Shown: positions 1-7,305 of the stretch, piece by piece
Position numbering within the stretch: position 1 is the first letter of the stretch
Layout of the letters: every line of letters begins with the position of its first letter
Source of the DNA: JAHDHW01 sp964551455
GTDB lineage: Bacteria > Bacteroidota > Bacteroidia > Chitinophagales > Saprospiraceae
DNA: 20,903 bases
Assembly (NCBI GenBank): GCA_964551455.1
Contig: CAZKDA010000070.1
Span: 1-20,903, forward strand
Reading direction: 5' to 3'
Program-made: the position numbers and the translations under genes
The notes under the pieces: model-generated
What the model was told of the DNA's origin: nothing
Databases searched by the model: none
Seen by the model: only the letters and a program-made list of their open reading frames with translations

Positions 1-2
1 CT

Positions 3-200
3 TTTACCTATTCCAGGGGTGTTGTTGGCTTCAGAGATTACCTAATGATCTGGGTACATTTTGATAAAGAATTAAAAGTAGAATCAGTTTATGTAAAAAG
101 GTATGAAGGAGGAATAGGCTTGGAAGAATTTGAAATGTATAGTCTTTCAAGCCAGCATAAAAGAGAAGATGCAGATTTTAAAACTTTTTTTAAACAATAA
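3..200 (+). CDS. 3' end of an unrecognised gene (partial, cut by window edge)
   Basis: An open frame enters from the left edge and runs 65 codons to a TAA. The residues do not match a family I recognise; the piece is rich in charged and aromatic residues and ends in TFFKQ. Composition is AT-rich, unlike the housekeeping genes from 2564 on but like the RHS tip and small gene that follow. Its position just before a displaced RHS tip suggests it may be the immunity or accessory gene of a preceding RHS cassette; that is inference from location only. The coding start lies outside the window, so neither length nor signal sequence can be judged. Confidence 0.5.
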   Translation, partial: FTYSRGVVGFRDYLMIWVHFDKELKVESVYVKRYEGGIGLEEFEMYSLSSQHKREDADFKTFFKQ

Positions 201-250
201 AAAGAGGATGTAAAGTACCTCAAGCATTTTTTCAACTTCCCCCGTTCGCG

Positions 251-267
251 CCACCTCTCTGAGGTGG
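251..267. repeat. Short perfect hairpin in the RHS intercassette spacer
   Basis: CCACCTC, a three-base loop, then GAGGTGG form a perfect 7-bp stem. It lies between the truncated first gene and the RHS tip. There is no T-run after it, so terminator function is not supported. It may be a remnant of the sequence joined when the RHS tip was displaced here. Confidence 0.4.
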
Positions 268-342
268 TGTGCAGTATTGTTGAGGCCTCTGGCCGGAGTA
301 TAGCCCGAGATCGTTCAGGAAAATCACTACTACCCTTTTGGG

Positions 343-1182
343 ATGCAGCTCGATGGGACTTGGAAGAACCTTACTAACCCGCGGGCAGATTATTTGTATA
401 ACGGAAAGGAATTGGAGGAGGAACTGGGATTGGATTGGTTAGCCTTTGGAGCAAGATATTTAGACCCCGCCACCGGAAGATTTACAGGTGTTGATAGATA
501 TGCAGATCAATTTGCTTTTCAGACTCCTTATGCCTACGCAGGCAATAGTCCAATCATTAATATTGATGTTAATGGAGATAGTACTTATCTATTAATATGG
601 GCAACCGCAGATGGAGAAACAGGTCATGCAGGTATCGCTGTTAATAATTATGATAAAGATGGAAAGACTGATGGTACATATACTTATTATGACTTATGGC
701 CAGGAGGAGAAGTGGCAGCTAAAGATTTCAGGGAAGATGTTATTGCAAGGTATCAAGAAGATGGAAAAGGACAAATAATTGGTTCTGCTGAAGATTTAAT
801 GAATTTTACTGTAAATGGAGCTGAGCCCCACAAACCCGATGGCATTATTGGATTCCCAACAGAAGAGGTTGGAGATCAATTAGTTAAAGATGCACTATCT
901 AGTATCGGTGAATCAAAGGTGAATTATAATGGCATTTCATTTAATTGTTCTACTTTCGCAAGCATAGGAGTTGAAATTGCTTCGGGTGAAAAATTAGATG
1001 CTGATGAGAAACTTGGGAGACATCTATCAGTCACTCCAAATGCTTTGTATAGAGCTTCAGCAAAATTGCAAGAAGCTCATATAATTAGAAATCCAGGAGT
1101 TAGAGTTCATAATAAATTTCTTGATGGAGCAATATTAAATCCACAAGCTTGGAGTCGAGCCAGAAAAATGCTGAATAGATAG
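343..1182 (+). CDS. Displaced RHS C-terminal tip with candidate permuted papain-like toxin domain
   Basis: The first about 75 residues are the end of a Bacteroidota RHS core: YNGKE at 19-23, GARYLDPATGRF at 36-47, then the YAYAGNSP turn at 63-70. The frame is open upstream only to 304 (TAG at 301) and there encodes ENHYYPFG, the standard RHS junction, so the rest of the RHS protein is missing and no promoter or ribosome site is evident. The variable tip (about 80-279) has GHAGIAV (His95) and later FNCSTFA (Cys202). A His motif before a Cys motif is the order seen in circularly permuted NlpC/P60-LRAT papain-like enzymes, so a peptidase or amidase toxin is plausible; this is inference from motifs. 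It resembles silent orphan tips that can recombine onto a full RHS gene. A 113-codon gene follows after 21 bp, in the usual immunity position. Confidence 0.75.
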   Translation: MQLDGTWKNLTNPRADYLYNGKELEEELGLDWLAFGARYLDPATGRFTGVDRYADQFAFQTPYAYAGNSPIINIDVNGDSTYLLIWATADGETGHAGIAVNNYDKDGKTDGTYTYYDLWPGGEVAAKDFREDVIARYQEDGKGQIIGSAEDLMNFTVNGAEPHKPDGIIGFPTEEVGDQLVKDALSSIGESKVNYNGISFNCSTFASIGVEIASGEKLDADEKLGRHLSVTPNALYRASAKLQEAHIIRNPGVRVHNKFLDGAILNPQAWSRARKMLNR

Positions 1183-1203
1183 TTCAAATAAATATCCACA
1201 AAC

Positions 1204-1545
1204 ATGAAGTTTTATCCACTAATAATATGCATTTTAGTATGTTGTTGCTATAACAGTAATAATGCTGATGACATTGTTATATATTCAATGAAGTCAGGAA
1301 AGAATGAAATTGTAGAAATAAAACCCAATAAGAAATCTCAATTAATTAAAACCATAAATAAAACCAAATTTAACAAACAAGAGTTGGTTATAGTTTACCC
1401 TACATATGTTATTGACCTAATGAAATCAGGTAAGCTAATTGAAAAAATAACTGTATACAGAGATGTGATTAAAAAAAATGGAGTTACATATAGGATCAAT
1501 TATAATTTAGAAGAAGTTATAGATGCATCCATCTTTGAAAAATAA
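1204..1545 (+). CDS. Small putative lipoprotein, candidate immunity protein of the RHS tip
   Basis: A 113-residue protein starts 21 bp after the RHS tip. Residues 5-12 are hydrophobic and followed by Cys13-Cys15, giving a plausible lipobox (I-L-V-C or L-V-C-C), so it may be an exported lipoprotein. The rest is Lys-rich and AT-rich with no family I recognise. Immunity genes of RHS and other polymorphic toxins usually sit directly 3' of the toxin tip, which is the only basis for the immunity proposal; an envelope location would fit a toxin acting on cell-wall peptides. Its stop at 1543-1545 is followed in the same frame by a further RHS core remnant, showing that the gene lies inside an array of cassettes. 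Confidence 0.55.
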   Translation: MKFYPLIICILVCCCYNSNNADDIVIYSMKSGKNEIVEIKPNKKSQLIKTINKTKFNKQELVIVYPTYVIDLMKSGKLIEKITVYRDVIKKNGVTYRINYNLEEVIDASIFEK

Positions 1546-1794
1546 TCTGATCGCGTCACCTTTGCAAACCCTTATTCACGACAAGCTGCACTAACCGATC
1601 CACGAGCGGATTATTTGTATAATGGAAAGGAGGTGGAGGAGGAACTGGGACTGAACTGGTTGAGCTATGGGGCAAGGATGTATGATCCGGCAATTGGGCG
1701 GTTCACGAGGGTTGACCCCGTTCGGCGTAGGCTGCGCCTGCGTCGCGGTGTCCGCAAAAGTCTGTTTTGCGAAAACCGGAGCATGGCATCATAG
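1546..1794 (+). pseudogene. RHS core-end remnant lacking its toxin tip
   Basis: Directly after the small gene's stop, and in its frame, codons from about 1591 encode an RHS core end: DPRADYLYNGKE, then GARMYDPAIGRF, then RVDP near 1720. It duplicates the core end of the first tip, and the DNA at 1597-1716 is clearly similar to 376-495. After RVDP the sequence switches to a GC-rich Arg-rich reading with no RHS or toxin features and stops at 1792-1794. There is no start codon in a sensible place and no toxin domain, so it is best read as the stump of another displaced cassette whose tip has been lost or replaced. Confidence 0.7.
1753..1771. repeat. Hairpin in the GC-rich segment
   Basis: CGCAAAA, loop GTCTG, TTTTGCG form a perfect 7-bp stem with a five-base loop, immediately downstream of the RHS core remnant. 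No function can be assigned. Confidence 0.35.
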
Positions 1795-1818
1795 AAAAAG
1801 AAAGGCGGCGCGGCGAAA

Positions 1819-1885
1819 CCCGCCCGTTCCCGGCCCGCCCGCATGAAGCAGTCGGGCGGGTCGGGCGGGGCTGCGGCGCTTTTTT
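1819..1885 (+). repeat. Nested double GC hairpin with T-run, REP-like or terminator-like
   Basis: CCCGCCCG occurs at 1819-1826 and 1834-1841; its reverse complement CGGGCGGG occurs at 1853-1860 and 1862-1869. The inner pair forms a stem around an 11-base loop and the outer pair encloses it. Six T follow at 1880-1885, so a transcription terminator for + strand readthrough from the RHS cassette is possible. The arms are identical, so alternative pairings exist. The element lies in the most GC-rich part of the window (about 1725-1880), where no convincing gene is seen. It may be a mobile palindromic element inserted in the broken RHS array. Confidence 0.45.
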
Positions 1886-1936
1886 GTGTATGCGGAGTGA
1901 GTGGAGCAGGCAACTAAACCAACCCCCGCAATTTAG

Positions 1937-2521
1937 TTTTCGTCAGGAACGCACGCTGGATTTGAGTTTGGATTAATTGACGACATGGACTATCACTATT
2001 CCAGCAGCACGAATCAACTTCAAACTATTGATGAATTCGGGTCTCCTGTAAAAGGCTTTAAAGTCAGTCCGGTGCCGCCGGAGGGATCAGTAGCATTTGA
2101 TTATGATCAAAATGGAAATATCATTGAAGAACCCAATAAGCAAATCACGATAACCTATAACCATTTAAACCTTCCAACTCGGATAGTACATACCCTTGGA
2201 ACAATAGAATTTTGGTACGATGCCGCAGGAAATAAGCTGAAGATGGAAGTGACGCCAACCGGCGGGGCAACCGTAACGCGGGATTATGCCGGGATATGCG
2301 AATACGTTGATGGCGACCGCGAAACTATTTATCATCAGCACGGCAGGGTACTTGATAATGCCAACGGTTTTGTATATCAATACACCATCACCGACCACTT
2401 GGGCAATGCCAGGGTTTCTTTTGCCGACCTGAATAATAATGGCATCATAGAAGTAGCCTCATCGCCCGGCGGCTACACCGAGATCGTTCAGGAGAACCAC
2501 TACTACCCTTTTGCCCTGTAA
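1937..2521 (+). pseudogene. RHS core fragment, truncated at both ends
   Basis: The frame is open from 1937 and reads GLIDDMDYHY into the first ATG at 1985, so that ATG is internal to an RHS core rather than a true start. It contains YD-type repeats (FDYDQNGNIIEE, FWYDAAGNKL) and the pre-junction signature ITDHLGNARVSF, then ENHYYPF at the end. Instead of continuing into YNGKE and a tip, it reads Ala-Leu-stop at 2519-2521. The last 36 bases before the break (2478-2513) match 305-340, the start of the first tip, at 34 of 36 positions. This piece is therefore a core whose C-terminal end has been swapped off at the HYYPF junction. It is probably not a functional protein. Confidence 0.75.
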
Positions 2522-2560
2522 AACCAGCAGCAAGTATTGAATCACTTGCTGCTGGTTTTA
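2519..2560. terminator. Bidirectional rho-independent terminator
   Basis: A perfect 17-bp stem (2519-2535 with 2544-2560) has an 8-base loop and ends in AAAA on the left and TTTTA on the right, followed by further T on the + strand. It sits between the RHS fragment (+) and the dihydrolipoyl dehydrogenase gene (-), two convergent units, and should stop both. It also marks the boundary between the RHS island and the housekeeping block. Confidence 0.9.
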
Positions 2561-2563
2561 TTT

Positions 2564-3967
2564 TTACGAATGTAAAGAACGTTTTGCGGTAGCATCGAGA
2601 GCAGCTTCCTTTACCGCTTCGGTGTAAGTCGGATGCGCATGGCAGATGCGGGCAATGTCTTCTGCTGAAGCCCGGAACTCCATCAAAGCTACCGCCTCGG
2701 CGATGATGTCTGCCACCCGCGCTCCCACCATGTGGATGCCCAGCACTTCGTCGGTTTCCGAATGTGCGATTATTTTAACCATTCCATCGGTGTCCGTACT
2801 GGCTCGCGCTCTGCCCAAAGCCTTGAAAGGAAATTTTCCGGTTTTATACGGAATGCCGGCAGCTTTTATTTCTGCTTCCGTTTTTCCCACACCTGCTACT
2901 TCCGGCCAGGTGTAAACTACACCGGGAATCAGGTTGTAGTCGATATGCGGTTGCTGGCCGGCGATGATCTCGGCAACATAAACCCCTTCTTCTTCGGCTT
3001 TATGAGCCAGCATCGGCCCTTTGATCACATCCCCGATGGCATAAATTCCCTTGACATTGGTTTCCAGGTTTCCGTCAACTTCGATCCTGCCGTTTTCGTC
3101 GGTTTTTAAACCTGCGTTTTCCAAACCGAGCTTGTCGGTATAAGGTTTTCTTCCGATAGCGACGAGGCAGTAATCCGCTTTGATAGTCAATTCCTCGTCG
3201 GTATTTTTCTTTTTATAATTTACGGTAACGGAACTGTTCGTCCCTTTCACCGAAGTTACCGCATGCCCCAGATGGAAATTCATCCCAAGTTTTTTCAGCG
3301 AACGCCGCAACTCTTTGCCGCAATCCTGATCCATGGTCGGGATGATCTGATCGAGAAATTCTATCACGTCGATTTGTGTGCCCAGGCGGGCAAAGACAGA
3401 ACCGAGTTCCAGCCCGATAACACCGCCGCCGATGATGACCATCCGCTTGGGGACTTTGGCGATGTTGAGGGCTTCTGTCGAGGTGATCACCCGTTTTTTA
3501 TCATAATTAAAAGCTGCCGGGGTAATGGGCTTTGAACCGGTGGCGATGATCGTTTTGGTAGTTTCCAATTCTATGTCGTCGGCACCTTCTTTTGTTACTT
3601 TTATCTTATTTGCCGATACGAAACTGCCATGACCGTGATAAACATCGATCTTATTTTTTTTCATCAAAAACTCAACGCCTTTTACATTTTCCGTCACCAC
3701 TTCATCCTTGCGGCGGATCATCTGAGGCATGTTCACTTTCAGGTCTTTCAGGTCGATACCGTGAAGCGAAAATTTTTCTTTGGCATTGTGAAAATGTTCG
3801 GATGAATCGAGCAGCGCTTTTGACGGGATACAGCCGACATTGAGGCAAGTGCCGCCAAGCGCCGGGTATCGCTCGATAATTGCAGTTTTTAAACCTAACT
3901 GGCTGGCTCTGATCGCCGCTACATACCCTCCCGGGCCGGAGCCGATCACTGTAATATCGTATTTCAT
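2564..3967 (-). CDS. lpdA: Dihydrolipoyl dehydrogenase (E3)
   Basis: Flavoprotein disulfide reductase that reoxidises dihydrolipoamide with NAD+ in the pyruvate and 2-oxoglutarate dehydrogenase complexes and the glycine cleavage system; cytoplasmic. At 467 residues it is full length. An FAD-binding GSGPGG lies at 9-14. The redox disulfide is in GGTCLNVGCIPSK (Cys41, Cys46). The central NAD-binding motif is IIGGGVIGLELG, a second FAD motif is YAIGDV, and the C-terminal dimer interface carries the catalytic pair in HPTYTE (His445, Glu450). No E1 or E2 gene is adjacent. The start codon is preceded by six bases and then a nine-copy octamer repeat, so the leader is unusual. It ends 4 bp before a strong terminator. 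ricT lies upstream on the same strand, separated by 184 bp, so co-transcription is possible but not shown. Confidence 0.97.
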   Translation of the reverse strand: MKYDITVIGSGPGGYVAAIRASQLGLKTAIIERYPALGGTCLNVGCIPSKALLDSSEHFHNAKEKFSLHGIDLKDLKVNMPQMIRRKDEVVTENVKGVEFLMKKNKIDVYHGHGSFVSANKIKVTKEGADDIELETTKTIIATGSKPITPAAFNYDKKRVITSTEALNIAKVPKRMVIIGGGVIGLELGSVFARLGTQIDVIEFLDQIIPTMDQDCGKELRRSLKKLGMNFHLGHAVTSVKGTNSSVTVNYKKKNTDEELTIKADYCLVAIGRKPYTDKLGLENAGLKTDENGRIEVDGNLETNVKGIYAIGDVIKGPMLAHKAEEEGVYVAEIIAGQQPHIDYNLIPGVVYTWPEVAGVGKTEAEIKAAGIPYKTGKFPFKALGRARASTDTDGMVKIIAHSETDEVLGIHMVGARVADIIAEAVALMEFRASAEDIARICHAHPTYTEAVKEAALDATAKRSLHS

Positions 3968-3973
3968 TGATTT

Positions 3974-4045
3974 GCTGATGTGTTGATGTGTTGATGTGTT
4001 GATGTGCTGATGTGCTGATTTGTTAATGTGTTAATGTGCTGATAC
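3974..4045. repeat. Nine-copy octamer tandem repeat in the lpdA leader
   Basis: Nine consecutive 8-base units, read on the + strand as GYTGATGT with a few substitutions (GTTAATGT, GCTGATTT, last unit GCTGATAC), run from 3974 to 4045. On the lpdA coding strand this reads as repeats of ACATCARC ending six bases before the ATG. It must lie in or near the 5' leader. A related piece with ACACATCAACAAATTAGCA occurs at about 9216-9235. Confidence 0.9.
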
Positions 4046-4049
4046 CGCC

Positions 4050-4061
4050 TGTGTCGACACA
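4050..4061. repeat. 12-bp palindrome TGTGTCGACACA
   Basis: A perfect 12-base palindrome between ricT and lpdA, next to the octamer array. It shares GTGTCG with the longer palindrome at 9242-9271, which also lies beside an A-rich repeat motif. It could be an operator or part of a dispersed intergenic element; no regulator can be assigned. Confidence 0.45.
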
Positions 4062-4064
4062 CGA

Positions 4065-4078
4065 TTGCTAATTTGTTG
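4065..4078 (-). repeat. 14-mer shared with another intergenic region
   Basis: CAACAAATTAGCAA on the minus strand here is identical to + strand 9222-9235. Both copies sit between an ACATCA-type repeat and a GTGTCG-containing palindrome. The rest of 4079-4151 is AT-rich and includes the short direct repeat AATAAACT; no gene is seen. Confidence 0.6.
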
Positions 4079-4151
4079 CTAGTTGCCAATTGCCCAATAG
4101 CTTAATAAACTCAATAAACTTAGTCAACCCAAAAAACCAATCAACCTCTGA

Positions 4152-5414
4152 TCATCTTTTCTTTTTATTATCGCGACGAACGTTGCCGGATTTTGGCCGA
4201 TCCGGTTTTGGCCGATCCGGTTTTGGCCGGTCGGATTTTGGCCGGTCTTGCTTTTGCTGGTCGGGTTTACGATTGCGGTTGCGATTCCGGTTGCGGTTTC
4301 TTTTGCGTTTTTTTCTTTCTTCCGGAGGCAATTCAACTACGCCGGTGAGGTCATCGGCATCGTAATCCGCAGCTTTCTCTACTTCGATGATTGGAATATT
4401 GATATCCGAGAGGTCTGCGGGTTTTTCTCCTTTTCTATTGAGCGCGACCACCTCCCTTACCCTTTCGAGGGAAAGCGTATAAAATTTGCCTTTATTACCT
4501 CCCGTGTCGTAAACGTAATACATCACGCCTTTGAAAATATCGGTTTTGAGGAGCGATGCCGTTCCTTCTTCAGTGATTAGCTTATCGGCGTTTTTAGGAA
4601 AATGAGATAATGCGTCCATGTAGGTATCGAGTTCATAATTCAGGCAGCATTTGAGCCTTCCGCATTGGCCAGACAGCTTGGATTGATTGATCGCAAGGTT
4701 TTGATAACGCGCTGCCGAGGTGGAAACGGACTTGAAATCCGTGAGCCAGGTAGAGCAACAAAGCTCCCGGCCACAAGAGCCAATTCCGCCGATCCGGGCA
4801 GATTCCTGCCTGGCGCCGATCTGCCGCATTTCGATTTTTACCTTGAATTCTTTTGCGTACAGCTTGATGAGTTCCCGAAAATCCACTCTGCCTTCGGCGG
4901 TGTAATAAAAGGTAGCTTTGCGTTTGTCGCCCTGGTATTCCACATCACCGACCTTCATTTCAAGATTGAGGGACTTGGCGATGGCTCTCGACCTGACCAT
5001 CGTTTCCATTTCGAGATTGCGGGCTTCTTCGAGGCGTTCGAGGTCCCGCTCGTTGGCTACGCGGAGCACCGATTGCATGATAGCATCTTCGCTGGTGCGC
5101 TTTTTTTTCATTTGCATTCGAACCAGTTCACCAGTGAGTGAAATCTGCCCGATATCATAACCGCTGGCTGCTTCCACCACTACCATGTCGCCGATCAGGG
5201 CTTTGGTGTGAGTGGGATTGTGGTAAAAACTTTTTCGCGATCCGTTGCTGAAACTTACTTCCACAACATCAAAATCATCGTAGTCGGGGATATCTTTGAT
5301 TGCCAGCCAATCATAAGTATTCATTCTGTTGCAACCTCCTGTCAAACATCCGCCGTTGCTTTGGCAGCCATTGGGTTTTCCGCCTTTTGCAGTAGAGCAT
5401 CCTGTACAACCCAT
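4152..5414 (-). CDS. ricT: PSP1-domain protein RicT/YaaT
   Basis: Member of the PSP1 (RicT/YaaT) family; in Bacillus subtilis RicT works with RicA and RicF in an Fe-S complex that affects RNA maturation and development. The role in Bacteroidota is not established. The 420 residues begin with a Cys-rich segment (Cys3, 6, 17, 23, 28). The PSP1 core covers roughly 50-270, with Cys clusters CGRELCC (214-220) and CGRLKCC (251-257) that probably bind metal. The C-terminal tail from about 365 is low complexity: Arg-Asn repeats, then DRPKP/DRPKS repeats encoded by four 15-bp DNA repeats, ending in KKKR; this looks disordered and RNA-binding. It follows holB by 63 bp on the same strand; holB-yaaT linkage is also found in Firmicutes, supporting the assignment. 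Confidence 0.93.
   Translation of the reverse strand: MGCTGCSTAKGGKPNGCQSNGGCLTGGCNRMNTYDWLAIKDIPDYDDFDVVEVSFSNGSRKSFYHNPTHTKALIGDMVVVEAASGYDIGQISLTGELVRMQMKKKRTSEDAIMQSVLRVANERDLERLEEARNLEMETMVRSRAIAKSLNLEMKVGDVEYQGDKRKATFYYTAEGRVDFRELIKLYAKEFKVKIEMRQIGARQESARIGGIGSCGRELCCSTWLTDFKSVSTSAARYQNLAINQSKLSGQCGRLKCCLNYELDTYMDALSHFPKNADKLITEEGTASLLKTDIFKGVMYYVYDTGGNKGKFYTLSLERVREVVALNRKGEKPADLSDINIPIIEVEKAADYDADDLTGVVELPPEERKKRKRNRNRNRNRNRKPDQQKQDRPKSDRPKPDRPKPDRPKSGNVRRDNKKKR
4187..4246. repeat. Four 15-bp tandem repeats coding the RicT tail
   Basis: Four units based on CCGGTTTTGGCCGAT occupy 4187-4201, 4202-4216, 4217-4231 and 4232-4246. They encode the DRPKP/DRPKS repeats in frame. A unit length divisible by three means copy-number change would alter tail length without breaking the frame. 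Confidence 0.85.
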
Positions 5415-5477
5415 TTGATTATAGTTTATAATTTAAAAGTTATTGGTTGGAAGTTTTCGGCATTTGTTGCGTTCTAT

Positions 5478-6599
5478 TTATTTTCCTGCCAACACTTTAT
5501 TTTTTAAAATTTTATTCATTTCAATCGAAGCATCCAAAAGGAGCACTTTTGGATTGGCATTCCGTTCAATAAAGTAAAAACAATCGTCGAGCAATTTTGT
5601 GATCTGTTGGATTTGCCCGAATTCAATGACTTTTGTAAGGTTGAGCGCTGTTTCCAATTCATCAGGTTGAAGCCGGAGCTTATCATTTCCGGTCATTTTC
5701 ACCACCAGGTATTCCCGCATAAAATGCAGGGCGTAACGCAGAAATTGCTTTTGATTTTCTCTTCCTATGGCATCGAATCGCGCGACCCATTCCACCATTG
5801 CAGCGCCATTGCCGATGTAGCATTTCCGAAGCCATTCCAGGAATAGTTTCGAGTTGTCGTTTTCCTGGTTTTCAGCGATCTTCAGGGCTTCATTGAAATT
5901 GCCGTCGGCGAGGTAAGCAATGGATTGGGCTTTCGTTTGTTCAAAGCCAAATTTCGAGCTTAGCCCCTGCGTGATCTCATCGTCGGTCAGGTGGTTGATC
6001 TTCACGATCTGGCAGCGCGACAAAATGGTATTGAGAATAAGCTCCTGGTTTTCTGCCACGAGTACAAAAAGCGTATTATCCGGCGGTTCTTCGATGAGCT
6101 TGAGCAACCGGTTTCCTTCTTTCCCGAGGTATTCGGGCAACCACATAATGAGGATTTTGTAATTGCTTTCGAAGGATTTCAGGCTCAGTTTTCTCAGAAT
6201 ATTCACACATTCGAGTTTGTTGATGTTCCCCTGCTTGTTTTCCGCTCCGATGGATTGCAACCATTGGTTGATATCCAGGTAAGGATTTTGGGCAATGGCT
6301 TGCCGCCAGGCATCCAAAAATTTGTTGCTGGTATTTTCAGCGCCGATAAACGGATAGGAAAAATGCAAGTCGGGGTGGATCAATTTTCCCACCTTCGTGC
6401 AGGGAATACATTGTCCGCAGGAATCTTCGCCGGACTTATTTTCGCATAAAACATACTGTGCAAAGGCTATGGCAAGCGCCAGTTTTCCGCTCCCTTCCGG
6501 GCCAAGAAAAAGCTGGGCATGCGGAATTCTGCCGGAATCGACAGAAAACCTCAGTTGGGTTTTTACACTGTTTTGGCCAATGATATTTTTAAATTGCAT
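5478..6599 (-). CDS. holB: DNA polymerase III subunit delta' (clamp-loader AAA+)
   Basis: Subunit of the clamp loader that places the sliding clamp on primed DNA. The 373-residue protein has the AAA+ start HAQLFLGPEGSGK, with a P-loop at 33-39. Four Cys at 51, 60, 63 and 66 form the zinc ribbon with the same spacing as in the E. coli subunit. Sensor and arginine-finger regions follow: a Walker-B-like stretch ending in KLIEEPP, then ILSRCQ (SRC motif). The C-terminal third is the helical collar domain. It is followed by ricT on the same strand after 63 bp, a conserved pairing. The start ATG opens MQFKNIIGQ, the normal beginning of the family, so the start is secure. Confidence 0.95.
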   Translation of the reverse strand: MQFKNIIGQNSVKTQLRFSVDSGRIPHAQLFLGPEGSGKLALAIAFAQYVLCENKSGEDSCGQCIPCTKVGKLIHPDLHFSYPFIGAENTSNKFLDAWRQAIAQNPYLDINQWLQSIGAENKQGNINKLECVNILRKLSLKSFESNYKILIMWLPEYLGKEGNRLLKLIEEPPDNTLFVLVAENQELILNTILSRCQIVKINHLTDDEITQGLSSKFGFEQTKAQSIAYLADGNFNEALKIAENQENDNSKLFLEWLRKCYIGNGAAMVEWVARFDAIGRENQKQFLRYALHFMREYLVVKMTGNDKLRLQPDELETALNLTKVIEFGQIQQITKLLDDCFYFIERNANPKVLLLDASIEMNKILKNKVLAGK

Positions 6600-6663
6600 C
6601 CCTTCAAAGTCGTTAAAATATATTAGGACGCAATGGCCGGGATACTAAAAAATAGTGAAGGAT

Positions 6664-7149
6664 TTAAGCGTTGATCCAATCAATTATTCTATCATCAAAA
6701 GGATCTACAGAGGAAGGGTAAAAATCAACTAATTGTCCGTTTTCGTCAAGCAAATATTTATAAAAATTCCACTTTACTTCGCTGTCTGATTTTTTATTTG
6801 CTGTCTTGTTGGTAAGCCATTTGTAAATGAAATGGCTGTTTTTTCCTATAATCGATATTTTGGCAGCCATTGGAAAAGTGACCCCAAAATTTAACGAACA
6901 AAAGGTTTTTATTTCAGCATTTGTGCCGGGTTCCTGGCTTCCGAAATCATTGCTGGGAAAACCGACAATCACCAATTTATCTTTAAACGTTTCATAAATC
7001 TCCTGCAACTGCTGATATTGGGAGGTGAATCCACATTCGGAGGCTACATTCACCACCATTATTTTTTTACCTTTGAAGCCGGAAAAATCAATTTCGTTTC
7101 CGTCTATTCCTTCTACTTTGAATTCATGTATCGAAGCCATTGCTGACAT
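6664..7149 (-). CDS. Glutathione peroxidase family protein (Cys type, probably thioredoxin-dependent)
   Basis: Reduces hydrogen peroxide and lipid hydroperoxides. Catalytic Cys39 lies in NVASECGFTSQY, where animal enzymes carry selenocysteine. The tetrad partners are Gln72 in FGSQEPG and Trp127-Asn128 in VKWNF. The usual NQFG reads NDFG here. A second Cys at 84 (TFCSLNFGVTFP) matches the position of the resolving Cys of 2-Cys enzymes such as yeast Gpx3, suggesting thioredoxin rather than glutathione as reductant. At 161 residues it is full length, with no signal peptide. Translation could start at Met1 or Met4; both precede the conserved domain. The gene is divergent from the queD-like gene, with a 156-bp AT-rich gap in which I found no clear TAnnTTTG box. 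Confidence 0.93.
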   Translation of the reverse strand: MSAMASIHEFKVEGIDGNEIDFSGFKGKKIMVVNVASECGFTSQYQQLQEIYETFKDKLVIVGFPSNDFGSQEPGTNAEIKTFCSLNFGVTFPMAAKISIIGKNSHFIYKWLTNKTANKKSDSEVKWNFYKYLLDENGQLVDFYPSSVDPFDDRIIDWINA

Positions 7150-7305
7150 GCGGGTAAAATTAAGTATTTTATTTGACAGTTTATAAAATTTGGCGAAGAC
7201 TGAAAAATTGACTTTCCCCTGATGAATGTAACCCTTTCATGCTGCTGCTTTCAACCACAAGGTGGATTTTTTGTTAATTTTTTAAACCATTAAAAAAAAT
7301 CACCA

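Noticed and set aside
1665..1976. Two overlapping open frames (minus 1665-1913, plus 1767-1976) in the GC-rich segment
   Set aside because: Pro/Arg-rich translations produced by hairpins and high GC; no start context, no family, and they overlap each other.
3974..4045. Octamer array considered as a CRISPR array
   Set aside because: Units are 8 bp and directly adjacent with no spacers, and there is no cas gene.
4665..5141. A 158-codon + strand frame opposite ricT
   Set aside because: Antisense to a conserved gene, with no recognisable domain.
6640..6660. Possible terminator between the glutathione peroxidase gene and holB
   Set aside because: Only a 4-bp ACTA/TAGT stem in an A/T run; too weak.
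7150..7305. Divergent promoter in the gpx-queD spacer (TATAAAATTTGG near 7181-7193)
   Set aside because: Spacing between TA and TTTG is three bases rather than two, and no matching -33 element was found.
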